From Peromyscus leucopus (taxonomy: Eukaryota; Chordata; Mammalia; Rodentia; Cricetidae), in assembly GCF_004664715.2 (NCBI RefSeq), contig NC_051072.1, positions 34,753,642 to 34,817,641 of the forward strand: a DNA stretch of 64,000 bases, written 5' to 3'. Made by a program: the position numbers and the translations under genes. Every line of letters starts with the position of its first letter. The stretch's first letter is position 1. Shown piece by piece: positions 22,018-34,229 of this stretch. The notes under the pieces were generated by a model. The model saw only the letters and a list, made by a program, of their open reading frames with translations, had not been told where the DNA came from and made no database searches.

Positions 22018-22159
22018 TTACTGCCCGCCCTTGTTTGTAACTGTACCTACGCTCCTCACACACACGTGCTACGTCATCAGTACTGCCTATTTGTTTCCTA
22101 GTAGCTGGAAAAATAATATCGAGTCACTCTCCTAAGAGCCTCTAAGTGTTGCCAGGAGC

Positions 22160-22310
22160 ACGCAAAGCACTCAGTTCTCACTGTCTTTACTGTTCCTTAT
22201 GACAACGACATTAAAGTGGTCCGAGTTCTCCATTCCCCAGACGAGGAAGAGGTTCACACAACTAGGGAGTGGCTAATAGAAGGTTCAAGAGAGAGCTTTG
22301 AAGCTGAAGA
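22160..22310 (-). mobile_element. MIR SINE core
   Basis: 'ctccattccccagacgagga' plus 'gaggttcacacaactaggga' match the reverse complement of the MIR core ('ccccattttacagatgaggaaactgag ... cacacagctagtaagtgg'). Diverged. Confidence 0.6.
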
Positions 22311-23984
22311 CCTAATTTTACACTGCAATTTGAAGAACTATTCTATGACCACCTAGAATATAAACATGGCTGGGTTTTTTTTTTTTTTTAATTCTCATTA
22401 GAAGGAATTTATAACTAAAGGGAAGAGGAGTTGGATGGAAAGATATTAATAAGTTATCCAGAATGTAAGGCTCCAGACTTGCCCAACTTCAGCTGCTCTA
22501 ACGTACAGTAGAGTGAGGGCACACATACAGCAAGAATTGTTCATGGAAGAGAACATGAGTGATGGGTCAGGATGACAGCAGTGAATCTTCTCTCCCCGAA
22601 AAGATGTCTTCATCTCACCGTGAAAGGAAAAGCCAACTCTGTACTAAAGCACTCATAAACATACTGAAGGAACTTCCGAGGATGGCCCTGCAACCTCGGG
22701 CAGAGGAGAGCAGGGACAGAACAAGCCTACTTACGGGAGTGATGTGATGCAGATAGACTTGGTATTGGGTAGTTGACTTATTCTAAAAATATCCGATGAA
22801 AAGCAACTCGGGAAAGGGAGTCACGGAGGCAGGGGTGTGAGACAACTGGTCACAGTGCACCCACAGTGAGGAAATGCTCAGCTCCCTTCTGCCTTTTCAT
22901 TCAGTCCTGGAGCAGAGCCCATGGAATGCTGTTGCTCACACTTAGGGTCGTTCTTCCCACTCCAATGAACCCAGCCTACAGACTCCCTCACCGATATCTC
23001 CCAGGTGACTCCAGGTCCCGTCAAACTGACAGTCAATATTAAAAACTACAGAGCTCAGCTGCTCATCCATTGACCAGGGAAGTCATAACCGCAGAAAAGA
23101 ATCTTCAAGGAAAAGGAACTGTACCCCAGGAAAAATTTATACCATTTCCTATTCTTCATGGTTTTTCTTTTTAACTGCCCCAGTGAAAAATTAAATTAAA
23201 ATATAAGTGAAAAATTGAAGGTGTATGATAACGGTATTATTGTTATCTTGACAATCATCCTCGGGTTTTCTTAAAGATTTTTTTATTCTTGTTTTTTTAT
23301 CAAATACAACCCTTGATTTAGTATAGTCCAGAAGATTCCCTTCAGGGTGGAAGTCTTAGGGTCTGATGCTTTCTGAACACTTGTCAGGACTCTGGAAACA
23401 GTCTACAGGCAAATGAAGGTTGAAAACACCCACTCTACTTAGAATTCTTAGTTCTAAAAACTTGAATAGCATTGATTGCAATGTCCCTAAGAACTCTTGG
23501 GAGCAATCATGGAGCATTTCCCACAGATAAACAGCCTAGACGTCCCCTGTTTCTTTGAGGTGTAAGAGGAGGAGGGTTACAAAAGGACTCAGGCAATCAG
23601 AAGAGCAGGGAGGGAGAAATGACAGAATCCCAGGCCACTCTCGGGGCAGCAGAGAGGAAAACCAGCAAGCTCTGGACTGCACAGGCTTAGGTTTTCCAAC
23701 ACCCCTGGGTAGCCTCGGATGTTTATTGACTAATTTTAAATGTTCTTGGGATAAGACATTCAGTTCGCAACAGTGAATTAAGAAACGGAAGCTAATTATT
23801 TTATACACAGAATACATGATAGTGATGTTTGAGGGATGACTGAGGTATACAGCAGAGGAGACAATCTCAAGAGTCAAATCTTATGGTTCCTTAAAAACCT
23901 AAAACCAGAACTCAGGGTAGCTCATCACTCTCTGGTTCATACCTGAAGGGATCAGTATTCAGCAGAGATGTCTTTATACTCCAA
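22311..23984. other. Unique non-coding stretch
   Basis: Contains T14 at about 22377-22390. Otherwise no repeat family or exon recognised. A 113-codon minus frame (23536-23877) has no motif. Confidence 0.4.
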
Positions 23985-24215
23985 GTTTATCACATCACAA
24001 TAACCATGGCATGAGCTTGTGTGCTCACGAATGGGTGACTGGATAGGAACTAGATAGATATGACAGAGAAGTCAGCCATAAAGAAGCTATGTAAACCGGA
24101 GCAACAGGAGACCACAGTAAGCCATACTAACAGGGACAAGTATCACATTTTTTTTCTCTCTTATATAGAATCTAGATATGGAAAGAGACATACACGGTCC
24201 TGGAAGGGGGACTAC

Positions 24216-24275
<60 letters not shown>

Positions 24276-24395
24276 AAAGGGGAGGGGTACAAGAGAGGGG
24301 TGATGGTAGGTAAAGGTAAATGATCAAAGTATATCAGATGCAAGTGTGTAAAAGTCACAACGAAACCCATTATTTTATGCAATTAATGTATACTG
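23985..24395 (+). mobile_element. Rodent L1 3' end interrupted by a (GT)n array
   Basis: Order matches the 3' end of a rodent L1: 'gaatgggtgactggatagga', 'gtcagccataaagaagctat', 'ctcttatatagaatctagat', 'ggaagggggactacagg', then after the GT array 'gatcaaagtatatcagatgc', 'aaagtcacaacgaaacccat', 'tattttatgcaattaatgta'. The (GT)n lies between the 'gggggactac' and 'gagaaaggggagg' blocks, which are close together in intact copies, so the microsatellite grew inside the element. Confidence 0.75.
24219..24273 (+). repeat. (GT)27 microsatellite
   Basis: About 27 perfect GT units. Expected to be length-polymorphic and able to adopt Z-DNA. Confidence 0.98.
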
Positions 24396-25494
24396 AGGGG
24401 GATAAAAACCCAAGAATTGGATTTTCTGAAAAGATGACCTCATATTTTAGTATTTCTGAGAAGCATGGCTAAGTTATCACAAATGAAGGACTTAATAACC
24501 TGTAATCACTCCAGATATAAACTGTAACTGACTTCACAGTTACAGGATCAGTGGGTCTTACTGTCTCAGTGCAGTGGTGGATGACATCATGTTCATTACA
24601 AACAGCAGACAATGGAACACTTCCTGAGATAGACGATTCAAAAAGAATGTGATAACTTATCGTTGTTCATGGAATTGCTAGGTTCTTGGTTATTTTTTTT
24701 TGAGATTATTTATTTATTTATTTATGTGTGTGTGAGAGAGAGAGGGGGAGTATAGAATATAATGTATAATTTTAAAAATAAATTCTCTTCAAGAAGATCA
24801 TTACCTGACTTGAAGCTTTTGTACCTTGAGGGAATTGGGAGAACATAGATTTGCACTTCAAATGTATACTCCAGACTGATGGCCATTTCTGAGTTTTCAT
24901 TTGGGGACTCTACCTCTACAGCAGGTTAAGGGAGGCCACTGCTTAAATCAGCAATCTTCCTTTCTCTTTGAAGGACGTCAGAGGAGGTGTACTCTATTCA
25001 CCCTGCTCCCCTCTAACTGCTCCATCTTAACAATTTGCATTTTATTTTGGACCAGGGCAACTGTAATGGTAAATTGGTCTGCTGTCTTTAATCTGGAACC
25101 AGCAGCAAATCATTTTTAATAGCCCTTAATTCCCGGTCTAATGAGATATCTGCATTCAGCAGTGACTCAAACATGTACTGCCGAAGGGTAGGGTAGATGA
25201 TTCACAAAGAAGAGACGGAAGAAAGCCATTAGGTAACCTCAGGCAGCCTCTGCCAGGCTCAGGATGACTCCCGCAGCACAACTTCTAGGACCAGTCTCCT
25301 ACACTTTCCACTTATCTACAAGGATGCGACTACTGGTCTTTCCTATAGACTGTGCATCCCCCCAGAACCCACCCTCACACAGCTGTCCCTGCACACAAAT
25401 ATTGGATCCTGGCTGTCTACAAGCGCTCCTATATTTAGAGAAAGGATAGCAAGGGGGGAAAAATGGAACTATGCATTTTAAGAATCTCAGTCTT
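24396..25494. other. Unique non-coding stretch with a short composite repeat
   Basis: Holds (ATTT)n(GTGT)(GA)n at 24708-24750, which may be the decayed tail of a minus-strand SINE; its body is not recognisable. No exons seen. Confidence 0.4.
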
Positions 25495-25660
25495 TGCCAT
25501 AAAAGTTAGAAAAGGACTCACAGCTTGGCCCTCATGATCAAAGCCTTCTCTACTTTCTAGTTCTTCCTTTAGTCTAATTCTCTTCCTCCTGCTTTCCTAT
25601 GACCTCTCTCCAGCTGTGCCACATCTGGAGTTGAGTTTCTCATAGCATGAACACCTGTTC
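25495..25660 (+). mobile_element. Possible L2 fragment
   Basis: 'cttggccctcatgatcaaag', 'tgctttcctatgacctctct' and 'ccagctgtgccacatctgga' loosely follow L2 block order ('aaggccctgcatgatctggc ... cagccacactggcc'). Weak assignment. Confidence 0.3.
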
Positions 25661-25767
25661 TTGGCGTGATCTTATTGGATATACATGAACTCTGGGCCCT
25701 TCCCTTTCTCATTCCCTCTTGCTCCCCGTCCCCTTCTCCTTCTCTCCCCCACCCCTTCTTTTTACAG

Positions 25768-25862
25768 AAACTCCACTTTGAACATTATGGACAGAATATT
25801 CTGGAGAGCTGTCATTCGGCTCAAGTCAATTCAATCTACAGTGCTCGAGAACAATGGCAGAA
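25768..25862 (+). other. Exon-like segment, unconfirmed
   Basis: A strong polypyrimidine tract (25723-25763, only a few purines) leads to TTTACAG at 25761-25767. About 95 nt later AGAA|GTAAAC (GT at 25863) resembles a 5' splice site. Two frames stay open across the segment; their translations (one reads KLHFEHYGQNILESCHSAQ) match no protein I know. It could be a lncRNA exon or a chance match. Confidence 0.25.
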
Positions 25863-25974
25863 GTAAACGTCTTTCTTGAGCTACTAGCGCTTATGTAGTT
25901 AATAGTGATATGGACTTCCACCCCTGCCTTTCTAATGCTACAACACTATCAATATCAGTGTCCACACTGACGGA

Positions 25975-26142
25975 GGGGTTAGAGAGGTAGCTCAGTAGTT
26001 AGGAGTGCACGCTGCTCTTCCAGAAGCCTGGCACTCCAATCCCAACACCCAAGTCAGGCAGCTCACAACCGCATGTAACTCCAGCTCCACAGATCCCATG
26101 CCCTCTCCTAACTCAGGCATGCATATGCGTGTGCGCGCGCAC
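25975..26142 (+). mobile_element. B2/B3-like tRNA-derived SINE
   Basis: 'gttagagaggtagctcagta', 'gctgctcttccagaagcctg', 'ggcagctcacaaccgcatgt', 'aactccagctccacagatcc' and 'catgccctctcctaactcag' follow the B2 order; the 3' third decays into GTGCGCGCGC-containing sequence. No A tail remains. Confidence 0.88.
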
Positions 26143-27654
26143 TCAACTGAATGTACCAGGCTCTGCTGACTCCCCATGGAAGGCCTTGCCTTGGAGGAGG
26201 TGGGAATGGGGGGTTGGTGGGGGGAATTAGAGGGCGGGAGGAAGAAGGAGCGGGGGATCTGTGGTTGGTAGGTAAAATGAACAGAAAATTTCTTAATAAT
26301 AAAAAAAAGTTGTAGATTTACTTCCATTTGCTTCCTTTTTATTTATTTGTGTGTGTGTAATTACCCAGTGTAGCTACCACTGGCTAATTGGCCTTTTCCA
26401 ACTTCCTGTCAAATACATTCTTTAAATTTTTGGCTATGATTCTTTTTAATCACTGTTGATTTGTAAAGTTTTTCTTTTCTAAGATTGAATTATTCTACTG
26501 TCAATTTGCTGAGAATAAAAAATCTTATCTCGAATTCTGACTTTGAAACTTGTTTCTTTGTGGCCAAAATGATGCTCATGATCTCTCCAAGACACGGAAT
26601 TGGGAAAAGACTGGATTTGTAGCTTGGCTACTTCCTTTAATTATGGTGATTGCCCATCAATTTTCCGTACATGTAAAATCGGCTGCACTTTAGCAGGGCC
26701 TACTTTAGGAGGTCTTTTTACAAGTAAGGCTTTCTACTTCCAGTGCATGAGGTTTGCCAAGAAGGCAACAAACCATGTGAGCAGAGTTTAGCCCACCTCC
26801 TTATGGAGAGTGAGTACAAACATTACCCTTACAATACGAGGGGTGCTCCCAACACAGCAGAAAACAACTCCACCTTAAGCAACTGACTATCCTAACCATG
26901 TTGAACTGTATAGTTTAGTGATAGTGTGTCCACTCAATGATACACGCCCAACACCACTGCCCATCTTCATGACTTTTTCACTCTCCAAAACAACAGTCCT
27001 ACCTATGAAACAATAATTCTCCATTTCCTTCCCTCTCAACCTCTGGCAATCCCCATCCTGCTCTCTGTCTCTCCAAGTGTTCCCAGGCTTGAGTGTCACA
27101 CATAGGGGAAATGAGAACAGGAAGCAGATACTGTTCAGGCTGGTTCAGGGGCAGGGATCTTGATTCTCGTCAACATCTTGGTTCTACCAGAAGCCAGAAA
27201 TGTCCTCTGCTTTGTCCAGAAGTGCTTGGGAGTCTGGTCTTGGGTTTGGTTCTAATCATCTTTTTTTTTTTTACACAGCTCCCTGGGAGGATGTGACTAC
27301 ATTCCAGGCCAGATGACACCACTGTCTTGCTTGTAGATTTCAGCTGTTGTGATGAATGGGGGCTATGAACACAGGTATACAGCACACCTTGATGGCAGTT
27401 TCAAACACACACAAAAGTAGAATGCCTGACCAAATCGGCCTCATGTACTCAAGATCAATCCCTTAGTCCCAGATCTCCAGATTTCAGCAGCTCGGTCCCT
27501 GGTGTTCACTGGTAGGAATTCTCCTGTGTGACTTGGAAATGACCCCAATTGTGACTAGTCTTTGAATCTCATCACACTAATCTCTTGTAACCACAGAACT
27601 CAGAAAGCATGTCCTCTGCCAATTTATGATTCTGATTGCAGATTCCCACCGCCG
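26143..27654. other. Unique non-coding stretch
   Basis: G-rich (ggtgggaatggggggttggt) at 26196-26240 and AT-rich to 26.5 kb; T12 at 27260-27271. No repeat family or exon recognised. Confidence 0.4.
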
Positions 27655-27871
27655 CCCCCAAGGCAGGGTCGCCTGTATCCCAGCCTGGCTCCAACCTCAA
27701 GCTTGCTAACTAAACAAGGATGATTCTGAATTGCCTCCTGCCTGCACCTCTCCAGTGCTGGGACTGCAGGTGTGTACCAGCATGCCCAGTTTAATACGGT
27801 GCTGGCGATGGAACCCAGGGTTTCCTATAATGCCAGGCAAGCACGCTGCCAACTGAGCTATACTGCCAGCC
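27655..27871 (-). mobile_element. B4 SINE (B1-ID fusion)
   Basis: Plus strand shows a B1-like half (ggcagggtcgcctgtatccc ... gtgctgggactgcaggtgtg) joined to a reverse ID half (gatggaacccagggtttcct ... caactgagctatactgccag). Diverged but both halves are clear. Confidence 0.85.
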
Positions 27872-27999
27872 ACTTGTCAGGAGTTCTAAGTGAAAGGATA
27901 CAGCAGCAGCCTTCAACTCTGACTCGAAAATGTATAGTTTGCTTTGAATGCTCTTAGCTCAGTTCAGTCAATCTTACACGTGGGCTTACACTTCATCTT

Positions 28000-28154
28000 A
28001 TTTTCTTGGGGGGGGGGGCAGGGTTTCTCTGTGTAGCTTCGGAGCCTGTACTGGATCTCACTTTGTAGACCAGGCTGGACTCGAACTTACAAAGATTCAC
28101 CTGCCTCTGCCTCCCAAGCGCTGGGATTAAAGGTGTGCACCACCACCGCCCGGC
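28000..28154 (-). mobile_element. B1 SINE with poly-C tail run and target-site duplications
   Basis: Plus strand: G11 (28008-28018), 'cagggtttctctgtgtagct', 'gaccaggctggactcgaact' and 'ccaccaccgcccggc', so the head is complete. Near-perfect 12-bp duplications acacttcatctt (27988-27999) and acacttcacctt (28155-28166) bound it. On the element strand the tail begins with C11 rather than A. Confidence 0.93.
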
Positions 28155-28319
28155 ACACTTCACCTTTCAAAATGAGCAACACAAACAAGCAAGATGCTGC
28201 AGGAGGGGGTGAAAGCCAGCAAGCAAACAAAACAGACCAGAAAGGTAAATTAGTATTTGGGGAGATACAGTTTATTTTTCTATTTTAACTTTTCGTTATT
28301 TTATCTTTCCTCAGTATTT

Positions 28320-28459
28320 CTTCTCTCTCTCTCTCTCCTCTCTCTTCTCTTCTCTCCTCTCTCTTCTCTTCTCTTCTCTTCTCTTCTCTTCTTTCTCCCT
28401 CTCCTCTCCTCTCCTCCCCTCCCCTCCCCTCCCTCCCCTCCCCTCCCCTCCCCTCCCCT

Positions 28460-28492
<33 letters not shown>
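28320..28492 (-). repeat. 173-bp polypyrimidine array in a B1 tail: (CT)n, (TTCTC)n, (CCCCT)n
   Basis: Pyrimidine-only for its whole length, with block structure (CT)n, TCTTC, CTCCC and (CT)n again. It occupies the tail position of the minus-strand B1 next to it, so it probably expanded from a mixed A/G-rich tail. It can form triplex (H-)DNA. Confidence 0.95.
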
Positions 28493-28626
28493 GGTTTTTC
28501 TCTCTGTGTAGCCCTGGCTGTCCTGGAACTTGCTCTATACCTCAGGCTGGCCTTGAACTCACAGAGATTCAACTGCCTCTACCTCCCGAGTGCTGGGCTT
28601 AAAGGCGTGCGCCACTGCTGCCTGGC
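28493..28626 (-). mobile_element. B1 SINE
   Basis: 'tgtagccctggctgtcctgg', 'ctcaggctggccttgaactc', 'gtgctgggcttaaaggcgtg' and 'ccactgctgcctggc' give an essentially complete element. The 3' body ('gccctggctgtcctgg') is the classical form, unlike the 'ggcgcaaagc' copies, so at least two B1 subfamilies are present. Confidence 0.95.
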
Positions 28627-29534
28627 TATGTTTAGTAATTTTGACAGTCAATACTGGAGAAGTGTATGCTTGATTCTGACTACACTGAGAAAAGCTGACA
28701 GGTCAGAAGAGGAACAAAGTCGAAGGCTTTGAAAGTGGGAGCAGGTGCTTTCCATTTGGGGTGATGGAGGGAAAAGTTCACAGAGCAGGAATCTGAACTT
28801 TGTCATTTGGATTCCATTGTCCAGGCTCCAAAAAGAAGCTGTCAAGGACCTACTACATGTGATAGTGTGCACACACTCTATCACCCATTTCTTAATGGAG
28901 CGTAGTCTACATATGGACAGGATTTCAACCCTGGAAGAAGATATCTTCAACGAAGAGGTATGGCATGAAGGAATACCTAGTTTAATGTGGGCAATATGGA
29001 AAACAAATAAATACCCAATGGATGGACTTCAGAAATTACATACCAATTCGCTTTGTATTGGTGCTAAAACTGACATATTAATAGAAAGACAAGATTAAGG
29101 CATGAAAACAAATAATAAGGAATGAATCATATGTGTTTTTAATCTGAATAGTGAGATATATATTAAACAGTGAATACATATGAACTTGGTGTCCAGGTTA
29201 GTATAACTTAGAAGGGTTCAAGAAAAAGTTGGGTGTTGGAGTAATGGGGTGCTAACAGAGAAGTGGAGGGCTGAACCAGCCCCATGGTCATGTTCATATA
29301 TGTATGCCACTTTACTGGTCAAGGTATGGTTCTTAGATTAGCATCAACCGGGCAGCCCCACTGTGTTAGAGACAGAACTTCAACCCTATTAGAGCTCCTG
29401 TGTTAGAAGTGCCAGCTGATTCATGTACCAAGCTTGAAAAGTACCATGCCCTAGAGGTATAAGCTGATCCGGCTTGGGGGTGTCATTGGGAGACTGAGGC
29501 TGATAATATAGATGAGAGTTAAGAACACAAAAAC
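28627..29534. other. Unique non-coding stretch
   Basis: No repeat recognised. A 117-codon plus frame (28745-29098) without known domains overlaps a 100-codon minus frame. Confidence 0.4.
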
Positions 29535-29761
29535 AGGCTGCAGAGGTGGCTCAGTGGTTGACAACACTGGCTGCTCTTCCAGAGGAACCATGGTGGATTT
29601 CCAGCACTCATGCGACAGCTCACAACCATAGGTACCTCCAATCCCAGAGCATCCAATGCTCTCTTCTGACCTCCTTGGGCATAGCATGCCCAGGATGCAC
29701 AGACATACATGAAGGCAAAACATCCACACATATGAAGTAATGAACACAATTATCTTTAAAA
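29535..29761 (+). mobile_element. B2 SINE, full length
   Basis: 'caggctgcagaggtggctca', 'ctggctgctcttccagagga', 'cagctcacaaccataggtac', 'ctctcttctgacctccttgg', 'agacatacatgaaggcaaaa' and 'tatctttaaaa' cover B2 head to tail. Moderate divergence. Confidence 0.95.
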
Positions 29762-30953
<1,192 letters not shown>

Positions 30954-31351
30954 ATATTTATTTAGAGAAAGCTTACACTTATCACTGATGTGAGATATTA
31001 AATTATTCACGGATACATTTGGTATGTTTCATATGGACAGTATAGTCTTCAAGGATAGCTGTTCAGCATACTGAAGACGGTGGATGCAGTAAAAGTCAGT
31101 TGATAAAGATAAGCCTTTAAGGACAATGAGGACGAGACAAGCAGCAAAATGCAAGTCTCCAGGTTCTGCATGAACTCCAGAAACACCATCAAGGAGACGG
31201 TTGTGGTCTTGGCTCTAGTCACCTGAGATACAGCGAGCACTGGCTGCAATTGTGGAGGGACATCAAGATCTAACCTTGAGGAGGCCATGAGAAGCTCCAT
31301 GTCTCTCGGAATTCTAGTCTGTTTATCTGCATGATGGTGAAGTAGATGTTT

Positions 31352-31439
31352 TCTGGCCGGTGAGTAGCGCTGTGGACCCAGCCCAGGGCCTCATGCCTGT
31401 AGGGCAAGTGCTCTCTCACTGAGTCACACCATCAGTCCT
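31352..31439 (-). mobile_element. ID SINE, diverged
   Basis: Plus strand 'cccagcccagggcctcatgc', 'gtagggcaagtgctctctca' and 'ctgagtcacaccatcagtcc' is the reverse complement of the ID/tRNA-Ala-like head. Confidence 0.75.
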
Positions 31440-31514
31440 AACTAACCTGTACAAGGCCCTTGAGGATATAACAGGAATCCGGGAAGAGAATGCCAATTGC
31501 ATGGTAGACCACGC

Positions 31515-31680
31515 AGTTTCACCTGGCAAGGATTCTAATTCTACCACCCACTAAGCAAACTAGTTCGTACCCTTGGAGCTCATTTTCTGCCTCTGTAAAA
31601 TGGCGGGAATAAAACATACACTGTTCAGTTAATGAAGGATAAAAGATAATGTTTCAAAATTATCTGGCACATAAAACAGC
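31515..31680 (+). mobile_element. MIR SINE
   Basis: 'gattctaattctaccaccca', 'ttctgcctctgtaaaatggc', 'gggaataaaacatacactgt', 'aatgaaggataaaagataat' and 'attatctggcacataaaaca' follow the MIR order including its 3' 'gtgcctggcacatag' end. Good conservation for its age. Confidence 0.78.
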
Positions 31681-32674
31681 AGAGCGAATCTCTGAGTATG
31701 TATTACATGGACACACTGTCAAATGTATGTGTACTTATCCTGTAACTCATTAAAAGGCAATTCTTAGATTTCAAAAAGTTTTGCTTCACACACAAAAAGG
31801 GGGGGGGGCAGAAAAAGACTCACAGCAGCCTTAGAATGAGTCACGTGATCTCTGAGCATTTGAAAGATGCCAAGGATACTTAGACTGTTCAACTCATTGC
31901 TGATACGAAATGTGACACCACCATGCCCCACAGACCCTTATTGAGGAGGCTGTGTGCATGAGTATGATTGTGTGCGTGCACATGTATGTGCACCTCATGC
32001 TTCCAGTCTGCAGAGCTGGATGTTGGCAGCGTTGCCCGGACTGATTCCCTGTCCCTGAGAAACCAACAGTAACTGTCTCCACAGGCTGACAGGTAGACAA
32101 GGCCAAGGGATCAAAAGCCTTATTTTGAGACAGAAAAATGAGACTCACAGAACAATGTAAAGTAATTAGTGTTTACAAAGAACTTTGATATGCCTATGCA
32201 AAAGGCACTTTGAATGTAAACATTCTCAGGGCACTTGTTTTGTGAGACTAGGTTGAGAGCAGGGCAGTAATTAGCATGTTGGGAGGCCAGAAAGGGTTTT
32301 AAAGAATGCATGCATGCAGGTGTCCCCTGCTGAACAAGAGGATGCAGAAAAACCACAGCAATCAAACGATGACTAAATAAAATCCTAGGGTGGATTTCTT
32401 TGCAGATGATAGGCCAGGAAATCTGGAAAGACAAATGTTCTCAGCACTGGGAAAGCCAAGGTCCTTCATGCAAGTAAGCCTTAAACGTTTTTTTTTGTAA
32501 AAAATCCAATTAATTTCAAGCGCTAAGGGCCTTACTAAGATGGACATTCTTAAGTCATGAGCCTCATTCCCAACAGGATCAAATGCAAGCAAGTAGGCAA
32601 GGCGGCTTAGTACCCAGGTTCAGTGTGTGCAATGGGGAGCTTATGGGAGCTGTGTGCGCTCTGGTATAGCATAG
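31681..32674. other. Unique non-coding stretch
   Basis: Contains G10 at 31799-31808 and the E-box at 31840-31849. No repeat family or exon recognised. Confidence 0.4.
31840..31849. promoter_or_regulatory. MiT/USF-type E-box GTCACGTGAT
   Basis: Contains the palindromic TCACGTGA octamer preferred by MITF/TFE and USF. The second such site in the window (the other is at 7041). A motif match only. Confidence 0.3.
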
Positions 32675-32899
32675 CCCTTCCCCACACGGCCCCACGGGCG
32701 AGCGTCTTCACCCTTCCCCACACGCTGCTCCACGGGTGGACATTTTCGCTCTTCCACACACGCTGCCCCACGGGTGGATGGACATTTTCGCTCTTCCACA
32801 CACGCTGCCCCACGGGTGGACATTTCACCCTTCCACGCACACAACTCCCTGGGTGGGCGTCTTCACCCTTCTACACACATGGTCCCACAGGGAGGAGGG
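32675..32899. repeat. Six-unit GC-rich minisatellite, unit 36-42 bp
   Basis: Unit starts near 32675, 32711, 32749, 32791, 32828 and 32866, with lengths 36, 38, 42, 37, 38 and about 34. Units share 'cttccacacacgctgcccca', 'cacgggtgga' and 'cattttcgct/cgtcttca'. Units 3 and 4 are nearly identical, except that unit 3 carries an extra TGGA. Unit lengths are not multiples of three and the repeat changes reading phase, so the open frames on both strands are not evidence of a protein. Confidence 0.93.
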
Positions 32900-34173
32900 A
32901 ATTTCCTGGAAATAGATGCATCCTGCTTAAATACAAAGTTTTGCTTCTGAAAAAATTTGGGGGCCAATAGAATTTTAAATAATTTTTCAAAACTCAATTG
33001 TATCTCAAACGCCCCCAGAGGTTTATGTCTTAGGGAGCCCAGTCATGAAAGTTCTTGCAAGTGAGGAAATGATTTATGAGTTGAAAAAGCACCTCTAAAT
33101 TACGAGCAGCACTGCCTCCTTGGTTATGTCCTGTCATTTGGGGCTTGTTTTGAATAACTTTAAAAATAAAATAAAACCATTTTTTTTTCCTCTTTGAATT
33201 CTTAATTTCAAAATAGCTTATTTTCTTCTTAAGTGTAACTTTTAATCTGTTTTGGGATTAATTCACCTCATTCACTACCCCCATCCAGAGAACATAACTC
33301 CAGTTTTGGAAACTGATTTGGATTTACTGTAAGAATTTATTTTTTTCTGACAAATCTTAGGAACTCGCGTGCCCCACTTGGTAGGGGATATCTACCCTGT
33401 TAGATTTACTGAAGGAAAGAGTTCCCATGCTGAAGGAAGAGTGGGAACCCATGGTACTGCAGCTCACTCACCCCAATGGGCGGTGGAGAGGGCGGAGTCC
33501 GCAACACAGGCTTTGGTGGAGACATTTGCTACAACTCCAAGCGCTTCACAATAGTTCACGACTGAGTCAAGGCTCCCAAGCTGTCTTGATCCGTGAATCC
33601 GTTAGTCTTGGAAACTTTCTCATAGGGTCTCTTGGCCAAACAAAATACCTAATAGCTCATATACTAAGTACTTAGGTTCAAACAATTCCTAAGTAGCTGC
33701 CCTAACAAGCTAGTGAGAATTTGAAGAAAGCAATGCTAAAAGTTGAAAACGGAAGTGTGCATTTATTTTATTTTTATCACAATTACTTATGAAAGGAGGT
33801 GCATTTTTTTTTAGGCCCTGTGCAATTTCTCAAGTCTGAGGATCAGACTAGATGCTGCCAATTTCATCCCTTATCCCCTATTACCATACAGTATTTGCCT
33901 TTTATGTCCCCAACTCAACTTTAGAAAGATATGACATCATCAAAAGGAAGGTAGCGCCACCTAATGTTGAAACTGTGAACTACTTCAAGGTGGTGGTGTG
34001 TTGGGGGGGTCTGAAAACCATCAACTATTTCATATTTTACTCTGAAGTTCCAAATATTCCCTCTGAAGTGACTGTGGTACCCTGGGGTACACACAATCTG
34101 GGAAGTATGAAGTTGAACAGTAAGAAGTGACTTCATTTTCCTGGGTGATGGAATCCCATGGTAAGATGTAAGA
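32900..34173. other. Unique non-coding stretch
   Basis: AT-rich (33.1-33.35 kb especially); no repeat family recognised. Contains the CTCF-like core at 33952-33967. Confidence 0.4.
33952..33967 (-). promoter_or_regulatory. CTCF-core-like motif
   Basis: tagcgccacctaatgt matches the complement of the CTCF core (GCGCCMCCTRSTGG type) except near its end. No SINE carries it here. A motif match only. Confidence 0.25.
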
Positions 34174-34174
34174 A

Positions 34175-34180
34175 TGCGCG

Positions 34181-34226
<46 letters not shown>
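34175..34226 (+). repeat. (CG)n(CA)n alternating purine-pyrimidine tract
   Basis: TG(CG)7 followed by about 17 CA units ending ACGT, with no break in purine-pyrimidine alternation for about 50 bp. The CG part is the strongest Z-DNA-forming sequence class and is rare in methylated mammalian DNA. Confidence 0.97.

Positions 34227-34229
<3 letters not shown>

Noticed and set aside
28257..28572. Serine/leucine-rich plus frame and Arg/Glu-rich minus frame
   Set aside because: Direct translation of the CT/GA array and the adjoining B1.
32623..32970. 115-codon plus frame with repeated TRCPTGG peptide
   Set aside because: Produced by the minisatellite; unit lengths of 36-42 bp shift phase between units, so there is no sign of selection for a protein.
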